Assembly: GCA_920105625.2 (NCBI GenBank) | Contig: OV050030.1 | Coordinates: 175,139,315 to 175,203,314 of the forward strand | From: Clusia tigrina | Lineage: Eukaryota; Arthropoda; Insecta; Diptera; Clusiidae | Reading direction: 5' to 3' | Length of the DNA: 64,000 bases | Shown: positions 21,841 to 31,668 of the stretch, in pieces | Layout of the letters: each line of letters opens with the position of its first letter | Position numbering within the stretch: the first letter of the stretch is position 1 | Made by a program: the position numbers and the translations under genes | The notes under the pieces: model-generated | Database searches by the model: none | Told to the model about the DNA's origin: nothing | Seen by the model: only the letters and a program-made list of their open reading frames with translations

Positions 21841-22762
21841 CTTGTTCGTCCCGAACAAGAATAGTACTGCAACCTTTATAAGGAGATAACCTCTCTAAAT
21901 GAACGACTTTCATTTTGCTCCTGGCATTTTTCGCCAACTGGATGCGGTATACTACATCGTTGAGCCGCTTTATCACCTTATAAGGGCCTTCCCAGTGTGT
22001 TTGCAGTTTTGGCGATAATCCCTTTTTCCTTATTATATCCACTTCATATGCGGATTATGAAGCATAACTAGCTGCCCTTCCTGAAATCCCTTGGAGTTTG
22101 CTCGTAGATCATATCTGGCTTTCATTTTATCACTCATCAGTTGTGTGCGCTTTCTGATGGTTCCATGAATTTCATTCAGCTGTCTTCGTTTGTCAGCTAC
22201 ATAACTGCTACATGAAACTTCCGTAGATGAGTAGGCACCGAATTTCAGATCTGCAGGTAATCTTATGTCACAACCGAAAATTGCCTTAGCTGGTGTTGTA
22301 GATGTTGTATCGTGAGTTGCCGATCGGTATGCCATTAAGAAGAGGGGTATGTGTTGGTCCCAATCATTCTGGTTTCTGTCCACGACTTTCCTTAGGTGTT
22401 CCTCAAGCGTACGATTAAATCTTTCAACCATTCCATCGGATTGTGGGTGCAAAGGGGTTGTACGAGTTTTGCGTATGCCCATCAATTCACTCATTTCCCT
22501 GAATATTGTTGACTCGAAATTTCTGCCTTGATCCGAGTGCAACTCGAGAGGAGCTCCGAATCTGCAGACCCAATTATTGATAAATGCTTCTGCAACGGTC
22601 TTAGCTTCTTCATCGGGAATGGGGTATACTTCTGGCCATTTACTAAAATAGTCGATTACGACGAGAGCATATTTGTTGTCACTAACGGAAACGGACCTGC
22701 TATGTCCATTGCAATACGCTCAAATGGCGCTCCCACGTTGTATAAATGCATCTTCCCTTGAC
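21836..22762 (-). pseudogene. element A integrase core and C-terminus, broken
   Basis: This is the catalytic core and tail of the integrase of element A. The piece 22033-22542 begins with HSDQGRNFESTIFREMSELM (the second catalytic Asp) and has HPQSDGMVERFNRTLEEHLR (the catalytic Glu), then IPLFLMAYRSATHDTTSTTP. The tail 21836-22042 has LSPKLQTHWEGPYKVIKRL and VVHLERLSPYK. A small insertion near 22040 (reading CATATGAAGTGG) breaks the frame between them. Upstream, around 22690-22760, a deletion near the GPFP motif throws the first part of the core out of frame. Copy B keeps the corresponding bases. Confidence 0.85.
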
Positions 22763-23145
22763 TGCGACGGCTCGGTCCCTCGGTCCCGTGTTTTAATTTT
22801 CTCGACTGTTTTTGTTATTCCCAAATGTCCTCCGCTTGGCCCACTATGGTATTCCTTGAGAATTTCGCTTATTCTTGCCTTGAGTACCACAATCAAGTTC
22901 TTCGTGGTTTTCCCATCTTCGCTCTCCCACAGGCAGAATAGGCATCCATCTTGCAGTTTTAAGCTAATCCATTGAGCCCAATATGCTTTAGTTATGGGAC
23001 TTTCAGTCGAGATTTCGTTCCAATCAGGCCGTTTTCCTTCATTCTTACTTGATACGATTTTTGCCAAATCTGGGTCATTTCGTTGTTCTTCTTTTATCTT
23101 TTCCGCTGTCCATTCATCGTCTGGTAAAACAGCCATTAAGCGCAT
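22763..23145 (-). pseudogene. element A RNase H-integrase linker and damaged zinc domain
   Basis: This holds the linker RLMAVLPDDEWTAEKIKEEQ and the start of the integrase HHCC domain (EYHSGPSGGHLGITKTVEKI). After KIKTR the frame jumps to RDRGTEPSQ, so about 70-80 bp encoding the second half of the zinc-binding domain are deleted relative to copy B at 31838-31913. A 2-bp deletion near 23140 also separates it from the RNase H frame. Confidence 0.85.
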
Positions 23146-25105
23146 CGGCTACTCTTTCTTTTCCTTCAGCTTTAGAACAGTGCTTACATTCCATACTGCA
23201 AGGACGTCGTGATAGTGCATCAGCATTCCCGTGGTTTCCGCCTCTGCGATGTTCTATTGTGAAATCGTAGCTTTGGAGTCTCTCAATCCATCTCGCAACC
23301 TGACTTTCGGGATTTTTGAACTGTAATAGCCAGCGCAGAGCAGCGTGATCCGTTCTCAACAAGAACTTTTGTTCATACAAGTACTTGTCAAAGTGCTTCA
23401 CGCACTGCATAACCGCCAAAAGTTCTCTCCGTGTTACACAGTAATGTCGCTCTGGCTTTGATAAGATCTTGCTGAAGTAGGCTATTACTCTTTCATGTCC
23501 ATCAATAACTTGCGACAGGACACCTCCAATCGTGAATCCACTTGCATCTGTATCCAAAATAAATTTTTCGCCAGGTATTGGATACGCAAGGATCGGAGCT
23601 GTACACAATAGCTCTTTCAATCTGTTGAATGCCTTCTCCTGTTCGTTTTTCCACTCAAAAGGACAATTTTTCCTCGTTAATGCATGCAGACTACCAGCCA
23701 CGTCTGCAAAGCCTGGAGCAAAGCGTCTGTAATAGGTGCAAAGACCCAAGAAGCTGCGTAGCTCATGCAAACTAGTTGGTCTTGGCCACTCCCTTACTGA
23801 GTCTATCTTATCTGGATCTGTGTGTACTCCTTCAGGTGTGACTTTATGTCCAAGGTACTTGACTTCTTTCTTGAAGAACGAGCATTTCTTTGCGCTCAGC
23901 TTCAACCCTGAAGCTCCTAATCGCATCAATACTTCTTCCAAATTCTTCAAGTGGTCCTCGAAGTCCTTTCCCATAACGATGATGTCATCTAAGTACACCA
24001 GACACGTTTTCCAGTGGAGACCCTTTAGCACATGTTCCATTAAGCGTTCAAATGTAGCTGGAGCATTACACAGTCCGAATGGCATCGCCAAAAATTGCCA
24101 TAGTCCATCGCCGGCACTGAATGCTGTCTTTTCCTTGTCTTGTTCGTCTACTGCCACTTGCCAATATCCGCTTTGTAAATCCAGCGTTGAGAACCAATTT
24201 GAACCAGAAAGTGTGTCCAACGTATCGTCGATTCGAGGTAATGGATAACTATCTTTCTTCGTTACCTCATTTAGTTTACGATAATCTACACAGAAACGTG
24301 TGGAGCCATCCTTCTTCTTGACTAATACCACTGGAGAACTCCAGGGGCTCGCTGATGGCTCTATGACGTTGTTCTGATGCATTTCCTTCAGCAATATATT
24401 CACCTCTTCTCTCTTTGCCAGAGGTACTCTTCTTGCCGCTTGACGAATGGGTTTGGCATCACCAGTGTTGATTGTGTGTTTCACCATCTTTGTTCTGCCT
24501 TCGTTTTTACCCTTTTCAGCAAATACTGACCAATCTCTTGCCAAAAGTTGGCTGGCAGTCTTCCTCTGCTCTGTGGATAAGTCTTTGCTCCATTCTTTCG
24601 TGAGATCGTCGAGTACCTTTTTATCAGCTGGTGTCTTCATTTTTGTGTCTCGCGGCTGGCTTTCACAGTTTACAATTGCCGAAATTGCCCGGCAATTTCC
24701 AATTATCTGTCCTTTCTCTATGGTTTTAGCGGAATTTGCAAGATTGACCACTCTTACTGGCACTATTCTGTTCTGCTGTTCTTCTACGAGGGTTTTTCCA
24801 ATTATGATATCATCCAGTGCGAATTTTTCATCAGTCTCCACAACCCACAACTTGTTTTTCTCCACATCTCCGTCCATTTTGGCCCATATGACTGCCTCTG
24901 ACTTTGCTGGGATTTTTCTCCGCCGCGATACAATGGCTTGTCGGATACCTCCATACTTATCCTCACCAACGGATAACGGTATTTCGGTGTTCGCATACTT
25001 CAACATTCGGCATTTCAAATCTAGGGTGAATCCATTCCGAATCATAAAATCCACACCTAAGATTAATTCGTCCACAATATACGCAACTACAAACTCGTGC
25101 GTCAC
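23114..25105 (-). CDS. element A reverse transcriptase/RNase H ORF
   Basis: This is a long open frame of 663 codons with the reverse transcriptase and RNase H of a Ty3/gypsy element. It begins in the end of the protease region (AYIVDELILGVDFMIRNGF), then has VLVKKKDGSTRFCVDYRKLN, TLDLQSGYWQVAVD, MPFGLCNAPATFERLMEHVL, the catalytic YLDD, and the RNase H start LDTDASGFTIGGVLSQ with HRRGGNHGNADALSRRPC. These motifs look intact. The natural polyprotein would start in gag; the listed Met is only the first in the frame after a shared frameshift near 25120. The end at 23114 is artificial, caused by a 2-bp deletion. Confidence 0.9.
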   Translation of the reverse strand: MTHEFVVAYIVDELILGVDFMIRNGFTLDLKCRMLKYANTEIPLSVGEDKYGGIRQAIVSRRRKIPAKSEAVIWAKMDGDVEKNKLWVVETDEKFALDDIIIGKTLVEEQQNRIVPVRVVNLANSAKTIEKGQIIGNCRAISAIVNCESQPRDTKMKTPADKKVLDDLTKEWSKDLSTEQRKTASQLLARDWSVFAEKGKNEGRTKMVKHTINTGDAKPIRQAARRVPLAKREEVNILLKEMHQNNVIEPSASPWSSPVVLVKKKDGSTRFCVDYRKLNEVTKKDSYPLPRIDDTLDTLSGSNWFSTLDLQSGYWQVAVDEQDKEKTAFSAGDGLWQFLAMPFGLCNAPATFERLMEHVLKGLHWKTCLVYLDDIIVMGKDFEDHLKNLEEVLMRLGASGLKLSAKKCSFFKKEVKYLGHKVTPEGVHTDPDKIDSVREWPRPTSLHELRSFLGLCTYYRRFAPGFADVAGSLHALTRKNCPFEWKNEQEKAFNRLKELLCTAPILAYPIPGEKFILDTDASGFTIGGVLSQVIDGHERVIAYFSKILSKPERHYCVTRRELLAVMQCVKHFDKYLYEQKFLLRTDHAALRWLLQFKNPESQVARWIERLQSYDFTIEHRRGGNHGNADALSRRPCSMECKHCSKAEGKERVADALNGCFTRR

Positions 25106-25122
25106 TGTTGTGGTGCCGATAG

Positions 25123-25308
25123 TTATATTCCGTGTACCGGTGCATCATCTCCAGTTGCCGTACGCAATCTTATTCCCAGAAGCGGCTCGATTCCCCGAAC
25201 GAGATCCCTTCTAATTATGGAATGTGATGCACCCGTATCCAATGTCACCACGATTTTTCTTCCATTTACTACGCTGTCGACAGTTAGGCTGTTGATTTTC
25301 CGTGCCAT
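25123..25308 (-). CDS. element A aspartic protease fragment
   Basis: This short frame contains the retroviral-type protease signature VVTLDTGASHSIIRRDL, whose Asp-Thr-Gly is the catalytic triad of retropepsins, and GIRLRTATGDDAPVHG. It stops at TAA just after HGI. The next frame takes up with TIGTTTVTHEFVVAYIV. Copy B has the identical break, so the shift is inherited by both copies. It would process the polyprotein in an intact element. Confidence 0.85.
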   Translation of the reverse strand: MARKINSLTVDSVVNGRKIVVTLDTGASHSIIRRDLVRGIEPLLGIRLRTATGDDAPVHGI

Positions 25309-25376
25309 CTAAGAAACGAAGATTCTGGGGCTACATGTTGTGGGAGTCAGATCAAGCCCCTCGAGACTGACTCCAT

Positions 25377-26561
25377 CTAGTTTGTCGACGGCTTTTCAAC
25401 ATGTTCTGATTCCCTACTTTGGAATCTGACTTGCTTTGGAGATCTTACCGGTGAGCGTGATCTAGAACGTTTCCGTCTCGATTGGCAATTACGGGCCATG
25501 TGTAGAGACTCACCACTCTTCTGTACCCGTGTTCGTAGCTCTACTTGGTACATCTGCTTCTGGTGTTCACTACCATACTTGCGCTGAACGGTATTCATCA
25601 AGCTTTCATAGCAGTCTCGCTCACTTTCTGAGATAGTTTGAAGCACATCAGCGGCAGCACCTTTTAATGAAACGGTTAATGCAGCCACTTTTTCGCGAGC
25701 ATTCCAACCATTTGTGCTAGCGGTAGACTCAAACTGCATTCTGAAGACACTAAATGTTGTGGTTCCATCATAGGTAGGAGGCTTCAGTTTTATTGAGGAT
25801 AAAGCTGGCACAGGCAATGCACCTTCCTGTAGTAGGTGAATTCTTTGCTCTAATTCGTTCTGCTTATGCTCGTTCGCAATGAATTTTTGTTCCACAGATT
25901 TTTCGAACGATTCCTGCCGTGTCTCAATTTCACAAACCTTCTTGTCTACCATCTCGGACATTTCTTTCATCTGCTGTGAGTTTTGTTCCGCTAGTAGAGC
26001 AAGTCGTATTTCACTCTGCTGTAACTGTTCTTTAACATCCTCTCTGACAGCTTGAGCATTTTGTTGTAATCGCTCCTGTATCCTCTCATCGACTGCTTGC
26101 TTCATGGTTTCAGCATTTTGTTCTAATTGTTCCTTGACAGCTTGAGAATTTTTTTGTAACTGCTGCTGCATCTTCTCATCTCTCTGCTGCTTTCTCTCTT
26201 CGGCTGCTTGAGAATTTTGTTGTAACTGCTGCTGCATCTTCTCATCTCTCTGCTGCATTCTCTCTTCGGCTGCTTGAGAAGTTTGATGTAACTGCTGCAT
26301 ATCCTGTTTAAAGGATTGCATTATCCCGATAAGTGCGCTCATGTCAAAGTTACCCGTGTTAGGTTCTTGTGGTGTTTCTTCGTGGCGAGATGTCGTTGGC
26401 TCTTCACACTGGAATTCATGCTCATCGACGTCTATACCCTGCTCCTCTAAAGCGCTTCTTAATCGCACCTGCAGCTCCGCTTTAAGCCCTTGTGTTTGCA
26501 AATTTAAGCGCTCAAGCTCCTTCTTGAGCTGATCCAATCTCAGTTTTTCGAATTTAACCAT
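25377..26561 (-). CDS. element A Gag with SAP-like motif and internal deletion
   Basis: This is an open Gag frame of 394 codons starting close to the primer-binding site. Residues 4-45 (LRLDQLKKELERLNLQTQG, then LKAELQVRLRSALEEQG) form a SAP-like DNA-binding motif. Residues about 75-240 are a Gln-rich coiled coil containing near-identical units around EERMQQRDEKMQQQLQQNSQ. Residues about 255-350 form the capsid-like block (LKPPTYDGTTTFSVFRMQFE, EKVAALTVSLKGAAADVLQ). The text then jumps from QKSGESL to HMARNCQSRRKR, which looks like the end of a CCHC knuckle, so the second half of the capsid and most of the knuckle are deleted. An Arg/Ser-rich tail follows. Copy B shares the deletion. Confidence 0.88.
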   Translation of the reverse strand: MVKFEKLRLDQLKKELERLNLQTQGLKAELQVRLRSALEEQGIDVDEHEFQCEEPTTSRHEETPQEPNTGNFDMSALIGIMQSFKQDMQQLHQTSQAAEERMQQRDEKMQQQLQQNSQAAEERKQQRDEKMQQQLQKNSQAVKEQLEQNAETMKQAVDERIQERLQQNAQAVREDVKEQLQQSEIRLALLAEQNSQQMKEMSEMVDKKVCEIETRQESFEKSVEQKFIANEHKQNELEQRIHLLQEGALPVPALSSIKLKPPTYDGTTTFSVFRMQFESTASTNGWNAREKVAALTVSLKGAAADVLQTISESERDCYESLMNTVQRKYGSEHQKQMYQVELRTRVQKSGESLHMARNCQSRRKRSRSRSPVRSPKQVRFQSRESEHVEKPSTN

Positions 26562-26580
26562 TGTTTATTACAGATACACA

Positions 26581-26598
26581 ATCTCACTTCTGACACCA
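26581..26598 (-). promoter_or_regulatory. primer-binding site, tRNA-Leu type, element A
   Basis: Read on the minus strand, three bases after the 5' LTR the sequence is TGGTGTCAGAAGTGAGAT. It is complementary to the 3' end of animal leucine tRNAs (…CCCACTTCTGACA plus CCA) except for one base, as I recall them. The tRNA would prime minus-strand synthesis. Confidence 0.75.
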
Positions 26599-26600
26599 AT

Positions 26601-27412
<812 letters not shown>

Positions 27413-28013
27413 TGAAACGTGATAGCTCAGTGAAAAGGGATTGCATACTTTTACGATCCCATCTGGAGAATGAGTGCCCCCTGTGAGTCAAGATGCGAAC
27501 TATTCGAATAAAAGTTTATTCAAGAACCATCTGCCGGTAATATCAAAAAGAATATTCTCGACTTCTGTCGAAGAGGATAGAAGCTTCTAGAAACTACGAG
27601 AATAGCATAGAAGTTTCTACACCAACCATTCGAAAACTATAAAAGCGACAAGACTGTTCAAACTCGAATACAGTAGATCAGAGACAGTAAAAGTGTGTGC
27701 ATCTAGCATTATAATCAAAGCAGCAGTATTTGTAATTGTGCAAAGTGATGAAATTCATTATTAAATAAAGTGATGAAATTACTTATTATATAAAGTGTTA
27801 AATAAAGTGCAAATCATAACTAAGTAAACTTTAAGCCTAATATTAAATGTGTAAATAGCAATAATTAAATAAAGCTAATTATTTTAATTTAACCAGCGAT
27901 TGTTTGATTACTACACAATCCAGCGGTACGAGTCCGAGTATAGAGAGTTAGAGGAATTGTCAGGAGGGCAATTTTGTAACAGAGTAAATTGTCAAGAGGG
28001 CAATTTCGTAACA
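27413..28013 (+). repeat. 5' LTR of gypsy element B
   Basis: This 601-bp LTR begins TGAAACGTGAT and ends TTTCGTAACA. The promoter part holds GAATATTC (27550-27557), GAAGCTTCTAGAA (27580-27592), GAAGTTTC (27610-27617) and TATAAAAG (27638-27645). Several AATAAA signals lie in the AT-rich second half, and two copies of the 32-bp unit end it. Confidence 0.92.
27550..27645 (+). promoter_or_regulatory. LTR promoter: heat-shock-element-like cluster plus TATA box
   Basis: GAAGCTTCTAGAA at 27580-27592 is a perfect three-unit nGAAnnTTCnnGAAn array, the consensus bound by trimeric heat shock factor. Two-unit arrays GAATATTC and GAAGTTTC flank it, and TTCGAA lies just before TATAAAAG at 27638. The spacing to the TATA box, about 46 bp, resembles heat-shock promoters. 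Function is inferred, not shown. Confidence 0.6.
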
Positions 28014-28015
28014 AT

Positions 28016-28034
28016 TGTTGTCAGAAGTGGGATT
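28016..28034 (+). promoter_or_regulatory. primer-binding site, tRNA-Leu type, element B
   Basis: TGTTGTCAGAAGTGGGATT follows the LTR after two bases. It matches the complement of a leucine tRNA 3' end except for one base in the CCA-complement (TGT in place of TGG). Copy A has TGG there but differs elsewhere, so both sites carry one private change. Confidence 0.75.
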
Positions 28035-28052
28035 GTGTATCTGTAATAAACA

Positions 28053-29240
28053 ATGGTTAAATTCGAAAAACTGAGATTGGAGCAGCTCAAGAAGGAGCTT
28101 GAGCGCTTAAATTTGCAAACACAAGGGCTTAAAGCGGAGCTGCAGGTGCGATTAAGAAGCGCTTTAGAGGAGCAGGGTATAGACGTCGATGAGCATGAAT
28201 TCCAGTGTGAAGAGCCAACGACATCTCGCCACGAAGAAACACCACAAGAACCTAACACGGGTAACTTTGACATGAGCGCACTTATCGGGATAATGCAATC
28301 CTTTAAACAGGATATGCAGCAGCAGTTACAACAAAATTCTCAAGCAGCCGAAGAGAGAATGCAGCAGAGAGATGAGAAGATGCAGCAGCAGTTACAACAA
28401 AATTCTCAAGCAGCCGAAGAGAGAAAGCAGCAGAGAGATGAGAAGATGCAGCAGCAGTTACAAAAAAATTCTCAAGCTGTCAAGGAACAATTAGAACAAA
28501 ATGCTGAAACCATGAAGCAAGCAGTCGATGAGAGGATACAGGAGCGATTACAACAAAATGCTCAAGCTGTCAGAGAGGATGTTAAAGAACAGTTACAGCA
28601 GAGTGAAATACGACTTGCTCTACTAGCGGAACAAAACTCACAGCAGATGAAAGAAATGTCCGAGATGGTAGACAAGAAGGTTTGTGAAATTGAGACACGG
28701 CAGGAATCGTTCGAAAAATCTGTGGAACAAAAATTCATTGCGAACGAGCATAAGCAGAACGAATTAGAGCAAAGAATTCACCTACTACAGGAAGGTGCAT
28801 TGCCTGTGCCAGCTTTATCCTCAATAAAACTGAAGCCTCCTACCTATGATGGAACCACAACATTTAGTGTCTTCAGAATGCAGTTTGAGTCTACCGCTAG
28901 CACAAATGGTTGGAATGCTCGCGAAAAAGTGGCTGCATTAACCGTTTCATTAAAAGGTGCTGCCGCTGATGTGCTTCAAACTATCTCAGAAAGTGAGCGA
29001 GACTGCTATGAAAGCTTGATGAATACCGTTCAGCGCAAGTATGGTAGTGAACACCAGAAGCAGATGTACCAAGTAGAGCTACGAACACGGGTACAGAAGA
29101 GTGGTGAGTCTCTACACATGGCCCGTAATTGCCAATCGAGACGGAAACGTTCTAGATCACGCTCACCGGTAAGATCTCCAAAGCAAGTCAGATTCCAAAG
29201 TAGGGAATCAGAACATGTTGAAAAGCCGTCGACAAACTAG
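28053..29240 (+). CDS. element B Gag with SAP-like motif and internal deletion
   Basis: This is a 395-codon Gag frame, one residue longer than in copy A and nearly identical. It has the SAP-like block at residues 4-45 (Leu, Lys and Arg pattern KLRLEQLKKELERLNLQTQG), the Gln-rich coiled coil with repeated DEKMQQQLQQNSQAAEER units, the capsid-like block from about residue 255 and the Arg/Ser tail. The junction Leu354-His355 (29114/29115) is the same gag deletion as in A. The shared junction shows that the two copies come from one already deleted source. The ATG lies 18 bp after the primer site. Confidence 0.88.
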   Translation: MVKFEKLRLEQLKKELERLNLQTQGLKAELQVRLRSALEEQGIDVDEHEFQCEEPTTSRHEETPQEPNTGNFDMSALIGIMQSFKQDMQQQLQQNSQAAEERMQQRDEKMQQQLQQNSQAAEERKQQRDEKMQQQLQKNSQAVKEQLEQNAETMKQAVDERIQERLQQNAQAVREDVKEQLQQSEIRLALLAEQNSQQMKEMSEMVDKKVCEIETRQESFEKSVEQKFIANEHKQNELEQRIHLLQEGALPVPALSSIKLKPPTYDGTTTFSVFRMQFESTASTNGWNAREKVAALTVSLKGAAADVLQTISESERDCYESLMNTVQRKYGSEHQKQMYQVELRTRVQKSGESLHMARNCQSRRKRSRSRSPVRSPKQVRFQSRESEHVEKPSTN

Positions 29241-29308
29241 ATGGAGTCAGTCTCGAGGGGCTTGATCTGACTCCCACAACATGTAGCCCCAGAATCTTCG
29301 TTTCTTAG

Positions 29309-29494
29309 ATGGCACGGAAAATCAACAGCCTAACTGTCGACAGCGTAGTAAATGGAAGAAAAATCGTGGTGACATTGGATACGGGTGCATCACATTCCAT
29401 AATTAGAAGGGATCTCGTTCGGGGAATCGAGCCGCTTCTGGGAATAAGATTGCGTACGGCAACTGGAGATGATGCACCGGTACACGGAATATAA
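29309..29494 (+). CDS. element B aspartic protease fragment
   Basis: This frame is identical in sequence to its counterpart in A and carries LDTGASHSIIRR. It stops at TAA directly after VHGI; the following protease/RT text continues one frame over from about 29494. Gag stops at 29240, so gag and protease are also in separate ORFs with about 70 bp between the gag stop and this Met. Confidence 0.85.
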   Translation: MARKINSLTVDSVVNGRKIVVTLDTGASHSIIRRDLVRGIEPLLGIRLRTATGDDAPVHGI

Positions 29495-29511
29495 CTATCG
29501 GCACCACAACA

Positions 29512-31668
29512 GTGACGCACGAGTTTGTAGTTGCGTATATTGTGGACGAATTAATCTTAGGTGTGGATTTTATGATTCGGAATGGATTCACCCTAGATTT
29601 GAAATGCCGAATGTTGAAGTATGCGAACACCGAAATACCGTTATCCGTTGGTGAGGATAAGTATGGAGGTATCCGACAAGCTATTGTATCGCGCCGGACA
29701 AAAGTCCCAGCAAAGTCAGAGGCAGTCATATGGGCCAAAATGGACGGAGATGTGGAGAAGAACAAGTTGTGGGTTGTGGAGACGGATGAAAAATTTGTAC
29801 TGGATGACATCATCATTGGAAAAACCCTCGTAGAAGAACAGCAGAACAGAATAGTGCCAGTAAGAGTGGTCAATCTTGCAAATTCCGCTAAAACCATAGA
29901 GAAAGGACAGATAATTGGAAATTGCCGGGCAATTTCGGCAATTGTAAACTGTGAAAGCCAGCCTCGAGACACAAAAATGAAGATACCAGCTGATAAAAAG
30001 GTACTCGACGATCTCACGAAAGAATGGAGCAAAGACTTATCCACAGAGCAGAGGAGGACTGCCAGCCAACTTTTGGCAAGACATTGGTCAGTATTTGCTG
30101 AAAAGGGTAAAAACGAAGGCAGAACAAAGATGGTGAAACACACAATCAACACTGGTGATGCCAAACCCATTCGTCAAGCGTCAAGAACAGTACCTCTGGC
30201 AAAGAGAGAAGAGGTGAATGTATTGCTGAAGGAAATGCATCAGAACAACGTCATAGAGCCATCAGCGAGCCCCTGGAGTTCTCCAGTGGTATTAGTCAAG
30301 AAGAAGGATGGCTCCACACGTTTCTGTGTAGATTATCGTAAACTAAACGAGGTAACGAAGAAAGATAGTTATCCATTACCTCGCATCGACGATACGTTGG
30401 ACACACTTTCTGGTTCAAATTGGTTCTCAACGCTGGATTTACAAAGCGGATATTGGCAAGTGGCAGTAGACGAACAAGACAAGGAAAAGACAGCATTCAG
30501 TGCCGGCGATGGACTATGGCAATTTTTGGTGATGCCATTCGGACTGTGTAATGCTCCAGCTACATTTGAACGCTTAATGGAACATGTGCTAAAGGGTCTC
30601 CACTGGAAAACGTGTCTGGTGTACTTAGATGACATCATCGTTATGGGAAAGGACTTCGAGGACCACTTGAAGAATTTGGAAGAAGTATTGATGCGATTAG
30701 GAGCTTCAGGGTTGAAGCTGAGCGCAAAGAAATGCTCGTTCTTCAAGAAAGAAGTCAAGTACCTTGGACATAAAGTCACACCTGAAGGAGTACACACAGA
30801 TCCAGATAAGATAGACTCAGTAAGGGAGTGGCCAAGACCAACTAGTTTGCATGAGCTACGCAGCTTCTTGGGTCTTTGCACCTATTACAGACGCTTTGTT
30901 CCAGGCTTTGCAGACGTGGCTGGTAGTCTGCATGCATTAACGAGGAAAAATTGTCCTTTTGAGTGGAAAAGCGAACAGGAGAAGGCATTCAACAGATTGA
31001 AAGAGCTATTGTGTACAGCTCCGATCCTTGCGTATCCAATACCTGGCGAAAAATTTATTTTGGATACAGATGCAAGTGGATTCGGGATTAGAGGTGTCCT
31101 GTCGCAAGTTATTGACGGACATGAAAGAGTAATAGCCTACTTCAGCAAGATCTTATCAAAGGCAGAGCGAAATTACTGTGTAACACGGAGAGAACTTTTG
31201 GCGGTTATGCAGTGCGTGAAGTACTTTAACAAGTACTTGTATGGACAAAAGTTCTTGTTGAGAACGGATCACGCTGCTCTGCGCTGGCTATTACAGTTCA
31301 AAAATCCCGAAGGTCAGGTTGCGAGATGGATTGAGAGACTCCAAAGCTACGATTTCACAATAGAACATCGCAGAGGCGGAAACCACGGGAATGATGATGC
31401 ACTATCACGACGTCCTTGCAGTATGGAATGTAAGCACTGTTCTAAATCTGAAGGGAAAGAAGGAGTAGTCGATGTGCGCTTAATGGCTGTTTTACCAGAC
31501 GATGAATGGACAGCGGAAGAGATAAAAGAAGAACAACGAAATGACCCAGATTTGGCAAAAATCGTATCAAGTAAGAGTGAAGGAAAACGGCCTGATTGGA
31601 ACGAAATCTCGACTGAAAGCCCCATAACTAAAGCATATTGGGCTCAATGGAATAGCTTAAAGCTGTAA
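29512..31668 (+). CDS. element B reverse transcriptase/RNase H ORF
   Basis: This is the longest open frame in the window, 718 codons. It has the protease end (IVDELILGVDFMIRNGF), VLVKKKDGSTRFCVDYRKLN, the catalytic YLDD at residues 371-374, MPFGLCNAPATFERL, GHKVTPEGVHTDPDKIDSV, and RNase H with LDTDASGF at 517-524 and HRRGGNHGNDDALSRR. In the RNase H, copy B has GIRGVLSQ where A has TIGGVLSQ. The frame then runs into the linker VRLMAVLPDDEWTAEEIKEE and ends at a TAA at 31666-31668 where copy A has Gln (LKLQDGCLF), so the stop is a point mutation. Confidence 0.9.
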   Translation: MTHEFVVAYIVDELILGVDFMIRNGFTLDLKCRMLKYANTEIPLSVGEDKYGGIRQAIVSRRTKVPAKSEAVIWAKMDGDVEKNKLWVVETDEKFVLDDIIIGKTLVEEQQNRIVPVRVVNLANSAKTIEKGQIIGNCRAISAIVNCESQPRDTKMKIPADKKVLDDLTKEWSKDLSTEQRRTASQLLARHWSVFAEKGKNEGRTKMVKHTINTGDAKPIRQASRTVPLAKREEVNVLLKEMHQNNVIEPSASPWSSPVVLVKKKDGSTRFCVDYRKLNEVTKKDSYPLPRIDDTLDTLSGSNWFSTLDLQSGYWQVAVDEQDKEKTAFSAGDGLWQFLVMPFGLCNAPATFERLMEHVLKGLHWKTCLVYLDDIIVMGKDFEDHLKNLEEVLMRLGASGLKLSAKKCSFFKKEVKYLGHKVTPEGVHTDPDKIDSVREWPRPTSLHELRSFLGLCTYYRRFVPGFADVAGSLHALTRKNCPFEWKSEQEKAFNRLKELLCTAPILAYPIPGEKFILDTDASGFGIRGVLSQVIDGHERVIAYFSKILSKAERNYCVTRRELLAVMQCVKYFNKYLYGQKFLLRTDHAALRWLLQFKNPEGQVARWIERLQSYDFTIEHRRGGNHGNDDALSRRPCSMECKHCSKSEGKEGVVDVRLMAVLPDDEWTAEEIKEEQRNDPDLAKIVSSKSEGKRPDWNEISTESPITKAYWAQWNSLKL

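Noticed and set aside
23736..24248. A 170-codon plus-strand frame opposite the RT of element A
   Set aside because: Same reason: a shadow of the RT on the other strand, mirrored in element B at 30369-30881.
24447..25214. A 255-codon plus-strand frame opposite element A pol, with its twin at 29403-30170 minus
   Set aside because: It is antisense to a well-conserved pol frame and its text is hydrophobic noise; conservation between A and B follows from the pol sequence.
26581..26598. Possible tRNA-Leu gene fragment
   Set aside because: Only the 3'-end complement is present, directly behind the LTR, which is a primer-binding site and not a tRNA gene.
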